DNA of 64,000 nucleotides from an uncultured Oceanobacter sp. Lineage in GTDB: Bacteria > Pseudomonadota > Gammaproteobacteria > Pseudomonadales > Oceanobacteraceae. Under the pieces are notes generated by a model. It ran no database searches, was not told the DNA's origin, and saw only the letters and a program-made list of their open reading frames with translations. Positions 44,406-52,172 of this stretch are shown here, piece by piece. Where the stretch lies: positions 1-64,000 of the forward strand of contig CAJXTI010000011.1 in the NCBI GenBank assembly GCA_913061185.1. Reading direction: 5' to 3'. The number at the start of each line of letters is the position of its first letter. The first letter of the stretch is position 1. The translations under genes were made by a program, and so were the position numbers.

Positions 44406-45215
44406 ATGACTACGCCAACCGTTGAAATAACCGGTCTGTATCTGTATCCGGTCAAGTCCTGCGCGGGGTATCGGGTCGACAGGCTGACATTTGATCACCA
44501 GGGGCCGGAAGGTGATCGTCGTTATATGATTGTGGATCCGGACGGACGTTTTCTGACCCAGCGCCAGTTGCCAGTGATGGCTGGGATTCAGACGCAACTT
44601 CAGCAAGGTGTACTGACGTTGGGGTTCGCAGGCATGGCGGATCTGGTGGTGAATACGCCGGTCGATCAGGATGTGACGGTATCCATCTGGTCGGATACGG
44701 CTCAGGCCCTGGATTGTGGTGAACCTGCGTCCAAGTGGTTAAGTAGCGTTCTTGGCAAGCCAGCAAGGTTGGTGTTTATGCCAGCCGATAGTCATCGCCA
44801 GATTGATCCTGATTTTGCCAGAACAGGGCAGTGGGTCGGTTTTGCCGATGGCTTTCCGCTGTTGGTGACCAGCGAAGAGTCACTGGCGGTATTGAGCCAG
44901 TCGGCTGGGGTCGAAATTGATATGTTGCGTTTTCGGCCCAATGTGGTGGTTCGGGGTGGGGAGGCATTTGCTGAGCAGCAATGGCAGCGTTTGGATCATC
45001 CTGATGGACAGTTGTTGTTGGTCAAACCCTGTGAGCGTTGTGTGATTCCGACGCGAGATCTGCTGACCCAGCAGCGTCAGCCAGAGGTAGTTGCGGCCTT
45101 AAAGCAGCATTGTCTGGTTAATCAGCGGCTGGTCTTCGGGCAAAACGCAACCGTTGATCACATCGCACAGTTACGTGTTGGGGAGACGTTGGAGATTGTG
45201 ACTGTTGCTCCCTGA
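44406..45215 (+). CDS. MOSC domain protein (YcbX-like)
   Basis: A 269-residue protein with an N-terminal MOSC beta-barrel domain (ITGLYLYPVKSCAGYRVDRL, EGDRRYMIVDPDGRFLTQRQ) and a C-terminal MOSC domain (about 130-265). The C-terminal domain holds LLVTSEESLAVL, RFRPNVVVRGGEAFAEQQW and KPCERCVIPTRD, whose Cys is the conserved MOSC cysteine. Members such as YcbX and mARC proteins bind molybdenum cofactor and reduce N-hydroxylated compounds; that activity is inferred here. GGGG upstream supports the ATG at 44406; an in-frame TTG at 44376 would add ten residues. No ferredoxin domain is attached. Confidence 0.85.
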   Translation: MTTPTVEITGLYLYPVKSCAGYRVDRLTFDHQGPEGDRRYMIVDPDGRFLTQRQLPVMAGIQTQLQQGVLTLGFAGMADLVVNTPVDQDVTVSIWSDTAQALDCGEPASKWLSSVLGKPARLVFMPADSHRQIDPDFARTGQWVGFADGFPLLVTSEESLAVLSQSAGVEIDMLRFRPNVVVRGGEAFAEQQWQRLDHPDGQLLLVKPCERCVIPTRDLLTQQRQPEVVAALKQHCLVNQRLVFGQNATVDHIAQLRVGETLEIVTVAP

Positions 45216-45245
45216 AGGCTTTGATGATCGGGATATTTCAGCCTG

Positions 45246-45851
45246 TCAGAACAGCTCGATTTCGTCGGTGGTGTCGAAAGTATCATTAGCACTTTGACGG
45301 AAATGGTGGTGGTAGATCTCCAGAGCTTCTGCAACACTTTTGCCGGCCATGATCTGTTCGAACATGATGCGTTCGGCTTCCATGGTGTAATAGCCCTTGA
45401 TTTCTTGTTGCAGTCCTTGCCAGGCATTCGGCTGGTAGCGGGAGCCTCCGTCGGCCATCAAATGGCCCATGTGCTCCAGACTGCGGCTGACGTGATCCAG
45501 ACGCTGGGTCAGGCGATCATAGAACTGGAAAGCAATAATGGCTTCCTGGATTTCCTGATTGACCTCTGTGGCGATTTGGTGAATTTCACTGCGCAAGCGG
45601 CTGGCTGTTGGTTCCTCGGCCTGCAGCGGCTCATCCTTGGTAATCTGCAGAATTCGCAAGGTGTTGTTGGCCATGCCGGTAAAATTGGTCGACAACTTGT
45701 CCACCGACTGACCACCCTCCGTTAACGAGGTTTCAATCTGGGCAACTGCCAAGGCGAGCATGGCCAGTGTTTCGCCTATCTGGCTCCAGTCCATTTCCTT
45801 GTCTTCTGGTCGGGCTTGTCCTGAAATGGAATGACGATCATGGGTGGTCAT
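45246..45851 (-). CDS. helical protein, possible CheZ-like chemotaxis factor
   Basis: A 201-residue, almost entirely helical cytoplasmic protein. The middle contains heptad-patterned helices and the stretch EVNQEIQEAIIAFQFYDRLT then QRLDHVSRSLEHM. The order of Gln-Phe-x-Asp before a polar helix is reminiscent of the QDFQDLTGQ motif by which CheZ attacks CheY phosphate. The resemblance is weak and no family was confirmed. The ATG at 45851, with GGGAG upstream, is preferred to 45962. It lies close to cheV and an EAL-HDOD gene, which supports a signalling role, but this is inference. Confidence 0.6.
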   Translation of the reverse strand: MTTHDRHSISGQARPEDKEMDWSQIGETLAMLALAVAQIETSLTEGGQSVDKLSTNFTGMANNTLRILQITKDEPLQAEEPTASRLRSEIHQIATEVNQEIQEAIIAFQFYDRLTQRLDHVSRSLEHMGHLMADGGSRYQPNAWQGLQQEIKGYYTMEAERIMFEQIMAGKSVAEALEIYHHHFRQSANDTFDTTDEIELF

Positions 45852-46000
45852 AGTGCTCTGCTCCCGTTTATTGGTTAATACTAGACCAGATCTCAAGGTT
45901 TGCCCGGCTATGACGGGATCCTGTTTACCGTGGACAGATTGCCCGGTTCCAGTGGTCGACAATGACGGTGGTGTCAGGGCAAGTCACCTTGGGCAGCGCC

Positions 46001-46891
46001 TTATTTTTGTTGCTGCAGGCGCTTTAGTAGTACAGATGTATCACTGCGACCTTCGCCCATCAATTGCAGCTCGGCATAAAACTGGTCGACCAGTTCTGTG
46101 ACTGGCAGGGCGACACCACTGCGCTTGGCCTGATCCAGGCAAATACCAAGATCCTTACGCATCCAGTCGATAGCAAAGCCATGGTCGTAGTCATTATCGA
46201 GCATGGTTTGGTAGCGATTGTTCATTTGCCAGCTACCTGCTGCACCTTGGGAAATAACCTGAATTACCTTCTCAAGATCGAGGTCATTGTGTTGGGCAAA
46301 ATGAATGGCTTCTGCCAATCCCTGAAGTAATCCGGCGATGCAGATCTGGTTGACCATTTTGGTCTTTTGGCCGAAGCCAGCAGTACCCAGCCGAGCAATG
46401 GCGCGGGTGTAGGGGGCTGTGGTGGTGATTACCTTATCCAACAGCTGTTCATCGCAGCCCACCATGATACTGAGCTGGCCATTGATGGCTCCTTGCTGAC
46501 CCCCGGAAACGGGAGCATCGACAAAGTGGCAGCCCATCTGCTGGGCGGTGACACTCATTCGCTCTGCAAGAACAGAAGAGGTGGTTGTGTGGTCAATAAT
46601 AATTTGTCCATTTTGACAATTTTGTCCACTTTGTCGTATCCCCTCGAGAATCCCGTCATGACCTGTCATCAGTGTCTCAACGTCGCTGTCGCGGCCTGCG
46701 CAAAGCAAGATAACTTCTGCTCCTTTAGCCGCAGCTGCCGGGGTAATTGCTTTTTTACCACTATATTGTTGTAACCATTGGTCGGCTTTACTCTCCGTGC
46801 GGTTATATACGGTAACGTTAAATCCGGCATTGGACAGATGGCCGGCCATTGGAAAACCCATTGTTCCAAGACCTATAAATGCAATATTCAT
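46001..46891 (-). CDS. 3-hydroxyisobutyrate dehydrogenase-family oxidoreductase
   Basis: A 296-residue NAD(P)-dependent beta-hydroxyacid dehydrogenase (GarR / MmsB / GLYR family). The Rossmann motif IGLGTMGFPMAGHLSNAGF opens the protein. The substrate-binding DAPVSGGQQGAINGQL and the catalytic Lys in FGQKTKMVNQICIAG follow at about residues 120 and 175. The C-terminal helical domain is complete. The family reduces or oxidises 3-hydroxyisobutyrate, tartronate semialdehyde, succinic semialdehyde and similar compounds; the neighbours do not fix the substrate, though proximity to the TCA genes would fit succinic semialdehyde or glyoxylate metabolism. Confidence 0.87.
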   Translation of the reverse strand: MNIAFIGLGTMGFPMAGHLSNAGFNVTVYNRTESKADQWLQQYSGKKAITPAAAAKGAEVILLCAGRDSDVETLMTGHDGILEGIRQSGQNCQNGQIIIDHTTTSSVLAERMSVTAQQMGCHFVDAPVSGGQQGAINGQLSIMVGCDEQLLDKVITTTAPYTRAIARLGTAGFGQKTKMVNQICIAGLLQGLAEAIHFAQHNDLDLEKVIQVISQGAAGSWQMNNRYQTMLDNDYDHGFAIDWMRKDLGICLDQAKRSGVALPVTELVDQFYAELQLMGEGRSDTSVLLKRLQQQK

Positions 46892-46991
46892 TATTAGATA
46901 TCCTGATTAATCCAGAAGAAACGTTTATTAATGAGTGGGGTTGTATCTGATGGTAGCGGAATTGATAACGACATTAATAGTGCGGTTGCAT

Positions 46992-47023
46992 AAAAAAGGC
47001 CGCTTGAATAAGCGGCCTTTTTT
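46992..47023. terminator. terminator of gltA
   Basis: AAAAAAGGCCGCTT (46992-47005), loop GAAT, AAGCGGCCTTTTTT (47010-47023): a perfect 14-bp stem with A and T runs on both sides. It lies 16 bp downstream of the gltA stop on the minus strand. Confidence 0.93.
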
Positions 47024-47038
47024 ATAATTTTATCGGAT

Positions 47039-48316
47039 TCAGGCCGGATAATCCCGACGTTTGTGCCCGGTATACAACTGACGTGGACGACCAATGCGGT
47101 AATCGCTGCTGATCATTTCGTTCCAGTGGGCAATCCAGCCAGGGGTGCGGCCGGTGGCGAAGATAACGGTGAACAGCTCCGTCGGGATGCCAATTGCCTT
47201 GAGGATGATGCCGGAATAGAAGTCGACGTTTGGATACAGACCGCGCTTGATGAAGTACTCGTCTTCTGTAGCGATTTTTTCCAGTTTCATAGCGATCTTC
47301 AGCATAGGATCGTCTTCCATGCCCAGTTCAGCCAGAACTTCGTCGCAGGTCTGCTTCATCACCTTGGCGCGTGGGTCGAAGTTCTTGTAAACGCGGTGGC
47401 CGAAGCCCATCAGGCGGAACGGATCGTCCTTGTCCTTGGCACGTTCAACAAACTTGTCGATGTTGGATTCGTCACCAATTTCAGCCAGCATGCGTAATAC
47501 CGCTTCGTTGGCGCCACCGTGGGCAGGCCCCCACAGGGCTGCGATGCCTGCTGCAATACAGGCAAACGGGTTGGCACCGGTAGATCCTGCCAGGCGTACA
47601 GTCGAGGTAGAGGCGTTCTGCTCGTGGTCGGCATGCAGCAGGAAGATACGATCCATGGCCTTGGACAGGATGGGGCTGACTTCACGGTCTTCACAAGGTG
47701 TATTAAACATCATATGAAGGAAGTTTTCGGAATAGCCCAGGTCATTACGCGGGTACATAAATGGCTGGCCAATGGAGTATTTGTAAACCATGGCTGCCAA
47801 TGTGGGCATTTTAGCGATCAGTCGATGGGCAGAAATGACGCGGTGATTGTCGTCATGAATGTCGAGCGAATCGTGATAAAAAGCGGACAGGGCACCAACA
47901 ACGCCACACATAATGGCCATCGGATGCGCGTCACGACGGAAACCGTTAAAAAAGTGGCTCAATTGCTCATGAACCATGGTGTGGTTCTTGATTGTGCTGA
48001 CAAAGGTTTCCTTTTCTGCAGCAGATGGCAGCTCGCCGTGCAATAACAAATAGCAGGTTTCCAGATAGTCGGACTTTTCTGCCAGTTGTTCAATCGGGTA
48101 GCCACGATGCAGTAAAACACCGGCATCACCATCGATATAGGTGATTTTGGATTCAGTGGCTGCGGTGGAAACGAAGCCGGGGTCGTAAGTAAACAGGCCT
48201 TTGCCAGTCAGGCTACGAACATCAACAACATCCGGCCCAAGGGTTCCTTCATATACAGGTAATTCCAGGGATTCTTTAATGCCATCGACCGTTAGTATTG
48301 CTTTTTTGTCAGCCAT
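47039..48316 (-). CDS. gltA: citrate synthase GltA
   Basis: Type II (hexameric) citrate synthase of 425 residues, condensing acetyl-CoA and oxaloacetate. Conserved catalytic segments are [35 protein letters not shown] and [17 protein letters not shown], containing the active-site His and, further on, the Asp in [16 protein letters not shown]. The N-terminal beta domain (to about residue 60) with allosteric-type features is present. It faces the sdh-suc genes across a 360-bp region and has its own promoter and terminator. Confidence 0.97.
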   Translation of the reverse strand: MADKKAILTVDGIKESLELPVYEGTLGPDVVDVRSLTGKGLFTYDPGFVSTAATESKITYIDGDAGVLLHRGYPIEQLAEKSDYLETCYLLLHGELPSAAEKETFVSTIKNHTMVHEQLSHFFNGFRRDAHPMAIMCGVVGALSAFYHDSLDIHDDNHRVISAHRLIAKMPTLAAMVYKYSIGQPFMYPRNDLGYSENFLHMMFNTPCEDREVSPILSKAMDRIFLLHADHEQNASTSTVRLAGSTGANPFACIAAGIAALWGPAHGGANEAVLRMLAEIGDESNIDKFVERAKDKDDPFRLMGFGHRVYKNFDPRAKVMKQTCDEVLAELGMEDDPMLKIAMKLEKIATEDEYFIKRGLYPNVDFYSGIILKAIGIPTELFTVIFATGRTPGWIAHWNEMISSDYRIGRPRQLYTGHKRRDYPA

Positions 48317-48382
48317 GGATAGGCCTCCTGCTGTTCAAATTAAGCCCAGTAATTAAGGCGTTACCTCTAATTAAGGGGGTTC

Positions 48383-48410
48383 ACTATAGGTTGTGAACTC
48401 GTTTTGTCAA
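48383..48410 (-). promoter_or_regulatory. sigma70 promoter of gltA
   Basis: On the minus strand TTGACA (48410-48405), a 16-bp spacer and TATAGT (48388-48383) give a near-consensus promoter. Transcription would start near 48376, leaving about 60 nt before the gltA ATG. Confidence 0.75.
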
Positions 48411-48532
48411 TTACCATGGGGTCGAGCATATCTTTCTATTCAAGCGGAGTATATTGCACCGCTCAGATGCATTGTGTCTGTACGTCGTGTAAACACTACA
48501 TACCATAGTAGTAAACTCGCGGCGCTAAGTGT

Positions 48533-48561
48533 TTGTAAAAGAGAAGGTGCATGACTATAAT
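48533..48561 (+). promoter_or_regulatory. sigma70 promoter of the sdh-suc operon
   Basis: TTGTAA (48533-48538), a 17-bp spacer and a perfect TATAAT (48556-48561). The predicted start near 48568 is about 110 nt before the GTG of sdhC. Confidence 0.7.
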
Positions 48562-48574
48562 TTGTCGCGGCCTT

Positions 48575-48599
48575 AAAACTTGTGCAAAACTTGTACAAG
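48575..48599 (+). promoter_or_regulatory. repeats and palindrome in the sdhC leader
   Basis: AAAACTTGT at 48575-48583 is repeated at 48586-48594, and the second copy runs into the perfect palindrome CTTGTACAAG (48590-48599). The site lies just downstream of the predicted sdh transcription start, where a repressor would act. Confidence 0.4.
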
Positions 48600-48676
48600 C
48601 TGAGGGGTCGTCTTCTTGAGCCCGCGCTCGCTTCCCGTTTTGCGGGCAGTGAGCCCATAAGAGAGTGTAAAGAGCC

Positions 48677-49051
48677 GTGAATAGCAATAGACCTACAAAC
48701 TTGGATATTTCTACTATTGAGCTCCCTCTTCCCGCCAAAGCATCCATTATCCATCGTGTATCCGGTTTCATTCTGTTCTTCGCCGTCGCTTTTATGCTGA
48801 CGGCGCTGGCGGAATCGCTGGAATCTGCGGAAAGCTTCGCCAATCTGACGAATGCATTTGATAACGGGATAGTCAAGTTCATCGCCTGGGGCATTTTGTC
48901 TGCATTGGGTTACCACTTTGTGGCGGGTGTAAAGCATCTGTTGATGGACATGGGAATTGGTGAAACCAAAGAAGGCGGACACACCGGTGCCATTATTACT
49001 CTGGTGCTAGGCGCGATCGTAATTCTTCTGGCAGGAGTTTGGGTATGGTAG
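48677..49051 (+). CDS. sdhC: succinate dehydrogenase cytochrome b556 subunit SdhC
   Basis: SdhC (124 residues) is one of two membrane anchors of complex II, carrying heme b and part of the quinone site. Three hydrophobic helices are visible. HRVSGFILFFAVAFML includes the conserved His-Arg-x-Ser-Gly that opens helix I, and GYHFVAGVKHLLMDMGIGET holds the heme-ligand His region. The start is GTG at 48677 with an AAAGAG-type ribosome site. It overlaps sdhD by 7 bp. It heads the sdhCDAB-sucAB-lpd-sucCD run. Confidence 0.93.
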   Translation: MNSNRPTNLDISTIELPLPAKASIIHRVSGFILFFAVAFMLTALAESLESAESFANLTNAFDNGIVKFIAWGILSALGYHFVAGVKHLLMDMGIGETKEGGHTGAIITLVLGAIVILLAGVWVW

Positions 49052-49392
49052 CAAGTGTTACAAATCTTGGCCGTAGTGGCCTTTATGACTGGGTAGTACA
49101 GCGTCTTAGTGCTGTTGTGCTGGCCCTCTATACACTGTTTCTTGTGGGCTTTCTGGTGGCTTCACCAGATTTGCAGTTCGCTCAGTGGCAGGGATTGTTT
49201 GCTCATACCTGGATGAAAGTGTTCAGTATGGCCGCCCTGGTTTCGATTTGTGCTCATGCCTGGGTTGGCATGTGGACCATCTCGACCGATTACCTCAAAA
49301 ATGCTGGCGTACGTACTTTGTTCCAACTGGTGTGCGTCGGGTTTTTGTTTGTTTACCTCGTTTGGGGTATCGATATCCTCTGGAGCGTGTAA
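49045..49392 (+). CDS. sdhD: succinate dehydrogenase membrane anchor SdhD
   Basis: SdhD (115 residues) is the second membrane anchor of complex II, with three hydrophobic helices. GLYDWVVQRLSAVVLALYTL starts helix I and SICAHAWVGMWTISTDYLKN contains the conserved heme-side His and the quinone-site Asp-Tyr. The ATG at 49045 follows CAGGAG at 49032-49037 and lies inside the sdhC 3' end; the in-frame TTG at 49039 is less suited. Confidence 0.92.
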   Translation: MVASVTNLGRSGLYDWVVQRLSAVVLALYTLFLVGFLVASPDLQFAQWQGLFAHTWMKVFSMAALVSICAHAWVGMWTISTDYLKNAGVRTLFQLVCVGFLFVYLVWGIDILWSV

Positions 49393-49395
49393 GTT

Positions 49396-51168
49396 ATGTC
49401 ATCAATCAGAACTCTTTCGTTTGATGCCATCGTGATCGGTGGTGGTGGTGCTGGCATGCGTGCCGCACTGCAGCTGACCGAGGCGGGTATCAAGACCGCG
49501 TGTGTGACCAAGGTTTTTCCAACTCGTTCCCACACGGTATCGGCACAAGGTGGTATCACCTGTGCTATCGCTTCCGATGATCCCAACGACGACTGGCGTT
49601 GGCACATGTACGATACCGTCAAAGGCTCCGATTACATCGGTGACCAGGACGCTATCGAGTACATGTGTTCTGTCGGCCCTCAGGCCGTGTTCGAACTGGA
49701 ACATATGGGTTTGCCCTTCTCCCGTACGGCAGAAGGTCGAATCTATCAGCGTCCGTTCGGTGGACAGTCCAAGGATTTTGGTAAGGGCGGTCAGGCTGCT
49801 CGTACCTGTGCTGCAGCAGACCGTACCGGTCATGCTTTACTGCATGCTCTGTATCAGGGCAACCTGAAAGGCGGCACGACCTTCCTGAATGAATGGTATG
49901 CCGTGGATCTGGTGAAAAATTCCAAGGGCCAGGTCGCCGGTGTTATCGCTATTGATATCGAATCCGGTGAAACTGTCTATATCAAGGCCAAGGCAACGGT
50001 TCTGGCAACTGGCGGTGCGGGTCGTATCTATCAGTCCACCACCAATGCCCTGATCAACACGGGTGATGGTGTTGGTATGGCTATCCGTGCTGGCGTGCCA
50101 ATGCAGGATATGGAAATGTGGCAGTTTCATCCCACCGGTATTGCCGGAGCGGGTGTGCTGGTTACAGAAGGCTGTCGTGGAGAGGGTGGTTACCTGATCA
50201 ACAAGGATGGCGAACGTTTCATGGAGCGCTATGCTCCAAACGCCAAGGATCTTGCCGGTCGTGACGTTGTGGCACGTTCCATGGTATTGGAAATTCTGGA
50301 AGGCCGTGGTTGTGGTGAAGATGGCGATCATGTGTTCCTGAAGCTGGATCATCTGGGTGAAGAGACCCTGAATGCCAAGCTGCCAGGTATTCTGGAATTA
50401 TCTCGCACGTTCGCACACGCTGACCCGGTGAAAGAACCGATCCCGGTGGTTCCTACCTGTCACTATATGATGGGGGGTATTCCTACCAATATTGGTGGTC
50501 AGGCATTGACTCTGGACGAGAGCGGCAATGATGTTGTCGTTGAGGGTTTGTACGCCGCCGGTGAGATAGCTTGCGTTTCTGTACACGGTGCTAACCGTCT
50601 GGGTGGTAACTCGCTGCTGGATCTGGTGGTGTTTGGCCGTGCCGTTGGTTTGCAGGTTGAGCAAAGCTTCCGTGACGGATTTGAGTCTGCAGATGCTTCC
50701 GAAGCCGATGTTGAAGCTGCCATGGCGCGTCTGAACCGACTGAATAACTCCAGCGGTGGTGAGAGTGTTGCCGACGTTCGTGCGGATCTGCAAAAAACCA
50801 TGCAACTGTACTTTGGCGTATTCCGCGAAGGTCCAAGCATGGAAAAAGGTCTGGCGATGCTGGATGAACTCGGTGTGCGTCTTAAAAACACCGTTCTGGA
50901 TGACAAGAGCGGTGCGTTTAACACGGCCCGTATCGAGGCTCTGGAACTGGATAACCTGTTCGAAACTGCCTATGCAACAGCGGTTGCGGCGATTGAACGC
51001 AAGGAATCTCGTGGTGCACATGCCCGTAACGACTTCACTGAACGTGATGACGAAAACTGGTTGTGCCATTCTGTATACTTCCCGCAAACCAAGACCATTG
51101 GCAAGCGCGCAGTGAACTTCGCTCCCAAGACTATGGAAGCGTTCCCACCGAAAATCCGTACCTATTAA
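49396..51168 (+). CDS. sdhA: succinate dehydrogenase flavoprotein subunit SdhA
   Basis: SdhA (590 residues) holds covalent FAD and oxidises succinate to fumarate on the cytoplasmic side. The FAD-binding fold starts with [20 protein letters not shown], and the flavin-linking His lies in [17 protein letters not shown]. The active site includes [20 protein letters not shown] and [13 protein letters not shown], with the C-terminal RSRGAHAR-like segment seen as [11 protein letters not shown]. It starts 3 bp after sdhD. Confidence 0.97.
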   Translation: MSSIRTLSFDAIVIGGGGAGMRAALQLTEAGIKTACVTKVFPTRSHTVSAQGGITCAIASDDPNDDWRWHMYDTVKGSDYIGDQDAIEYMCSVGPQAVFELEHMGLPFSRTAEGRIYQRPFGGQSKDFGKGGQAARTCAAADRTGHALLHALYQGNLKGGTTFLNEWYAVDLVKNSKGQVAGVIAIDIESGETVYIKAKATVLATGGAGRIYQSTTNALINTGDGVGMAIRAGVPMQDMEMWQFHPTGIAGAGVLVTEGCRGEGGYLINKDGERFMERYAPNAKDLAGRDVVARSMVLEILEGRGCGEDGDHVFLKLDHLGEETLNAKLPGILELSRTFAHADPVKEPIPVVPTCHYMMGGIPTNIGGQALTLDESGNDVVVEGLYAAGEIACVSVHGANRLGGNSLLDLVVFGRAVGLQVEQSFRDGFESADASEADVEAAMARLNRLNNSSGGESVADVRADLQKTMQLYFGVFREGPSMEKGLAMLDELGVRLKNTVLDDKSGAFNTARIEALELDNLFETAYATAVAAIERKESRGAHARNDFTERDDENWLCHSVYFPQTKTIGKRAVNFAPKTMEAFPPKIRTY

Positions 51169-51181
51169 TGGGAGGTATGCA

Positions 51182-51892
51182 ATGCTGGTAAGTATCTATC
51201 GCTACAACCCAGAGAAGGATTCTGCGCCCTACATGCAGGATTACGACATTACTGTCCCTGGTGGCAAGGATGTCATGGTTCTGGACGTTCTGGCTCTGGT
51301 GAAAGAGCAGGACTCGAGCATGGCTTATCGCCGCTCTTGTCGCGAAGGTGTTTGTGGCTCTGATGGCATGAACATTAACGGCAAGAACGGTCTGGCCTGT
51401 ATTACGCCGATTTCTGAAGCGACCAAAGGCAAGATGGACAAGCTGGTATTACGCCCGCTGCCCGGTATGCCGGTCATTCGTGATCTTGTCATTGATATGA
51501 CAATGTTCTACACCCAGTATGAGCGTATCAAACCGTTCTTGCTGAATAACAAGCCTGCGCCTGCAATCGAGCGGCTGCAGTCTCCGGAAGAGCGCGAGAA
51601 GCTGGATGGTTTGTACGAGTGTATTCTGTGTGCCTGCTGTTCAACGGCTTGTCCGTCGTTCTGGTGGAATCCTGATAAATTCGTTGGCCCGTCTGGTCTG
51701 TTGCAGGCATACCGCTTTTTGGCGGATAGCCGTGATACCGCAACAACAGAGCGTCTGAATGATCTTTCTGATCCATTCAGTGTGTTCCGTTGTCGCGGTA
51801 TTATGAATTGTGTCAACGTATGTCCAAAAGGTCTTAACCCGACCCGCGCAATTGGTCATATTCGCAACATGCTGTTGAGCCAGCAGGTTTAA
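51182..51892 (+). CDS. sdhB: succinate dehydrogenase iron-sulfur subunit SdhB
   Basis: SdhB (236 residues) passes electrons from FAD to quinone through three Fe-S clusters. The [2Fe-2S] ligands are in SCREGVCGSDGMNINGKNGL followed by AC; the [4Fe-4S] and [3Fe-4S] ligands are in ECILCACCSTACPSFWW and CRGIMNCVNVCPKGLNP. GGGAGGT precedes the ATG by 6 bp, and only 13 bp separate it from sdhA. Confidence 0.97.
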   Translation: MLVSIYRYNPEKDSAPYMQDYDITVPGGKDVMVLDVLALVKEQDSSMAYRRSCREGVCGSDGMNINGKNGLACITPISEATKGKMDKLVLRPLPGMPVIRDLVIDMTMFYTQYERIKPFLLNNKPAPAIERLQSPEEREKLDGLYECILCACCSTACPSFWWNPDKFVGPSGLLQAYRFLADSRDTATTERLNDLSDPFSVFRCRGIMNCVNVCPKGLNPTRAIGHIRNMLLSQQV

Positions 51893-51903
51893 ACGGCAAC
51901 TGG

Positions 51904-51967
51904 CCGGCATTCCGCACTCTATGGAATGCCGGTTAGACGTAAGTGGGCTGGACACACAGCCCGTTTT
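51904..51967 (+). terminator. paired hairpins between sdhB and sucA
   Basis: The first hairpin is CCGGCATTCC (51904-51913) / GGAATGCCGG (51923-51932) with a 9-nt loop and no T-run. The second is GGGCTG (51945-51950) / CAGCCC (51957-51962) followed by GTTTTC, a weak terminator shape. They could set the ratio of sdh to suc transcript by partial termination or RNA processing. Confidence 0.5.
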
Positions 51968-52172
51968 CGTGAAAAATTTTTGAAAGTCACGCCCACAAAG
52001 CGCGGCTTTACGAATCTAATAATGTAATTGAGGGACCAGGGTATTCCTGCTTCACCTCAGAGGCCTTGCGACCTATCAGTCGGCCCTCTAACTCGCCTGG
52101 CAGTGCTAGAGTTGGTGCAAAATACTCTGTTGGTGATCGTCCTCAATGTTTACAGGAACAGGGTGATCGTAC

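Larger units (their letters stand above)
48317..48676. other. 360-bp divergent gltA / sdhC control region
   Basis: No gene is supported here. It contains a strong promoter for gltA, a good promoter for sdhC, and within the sdhC leader two AAAACTTGT repeats, a CTTGTACAAG palindrome and a GC-rich hairpin (GCCCGC 48620-48625 / GCGGGC 48642-48647). The sdhC leader would be about 110 nt, long enough for post-transcriptional control. A frame across most of it on the minus strand has no family resemblance. Confidence 0.7.
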
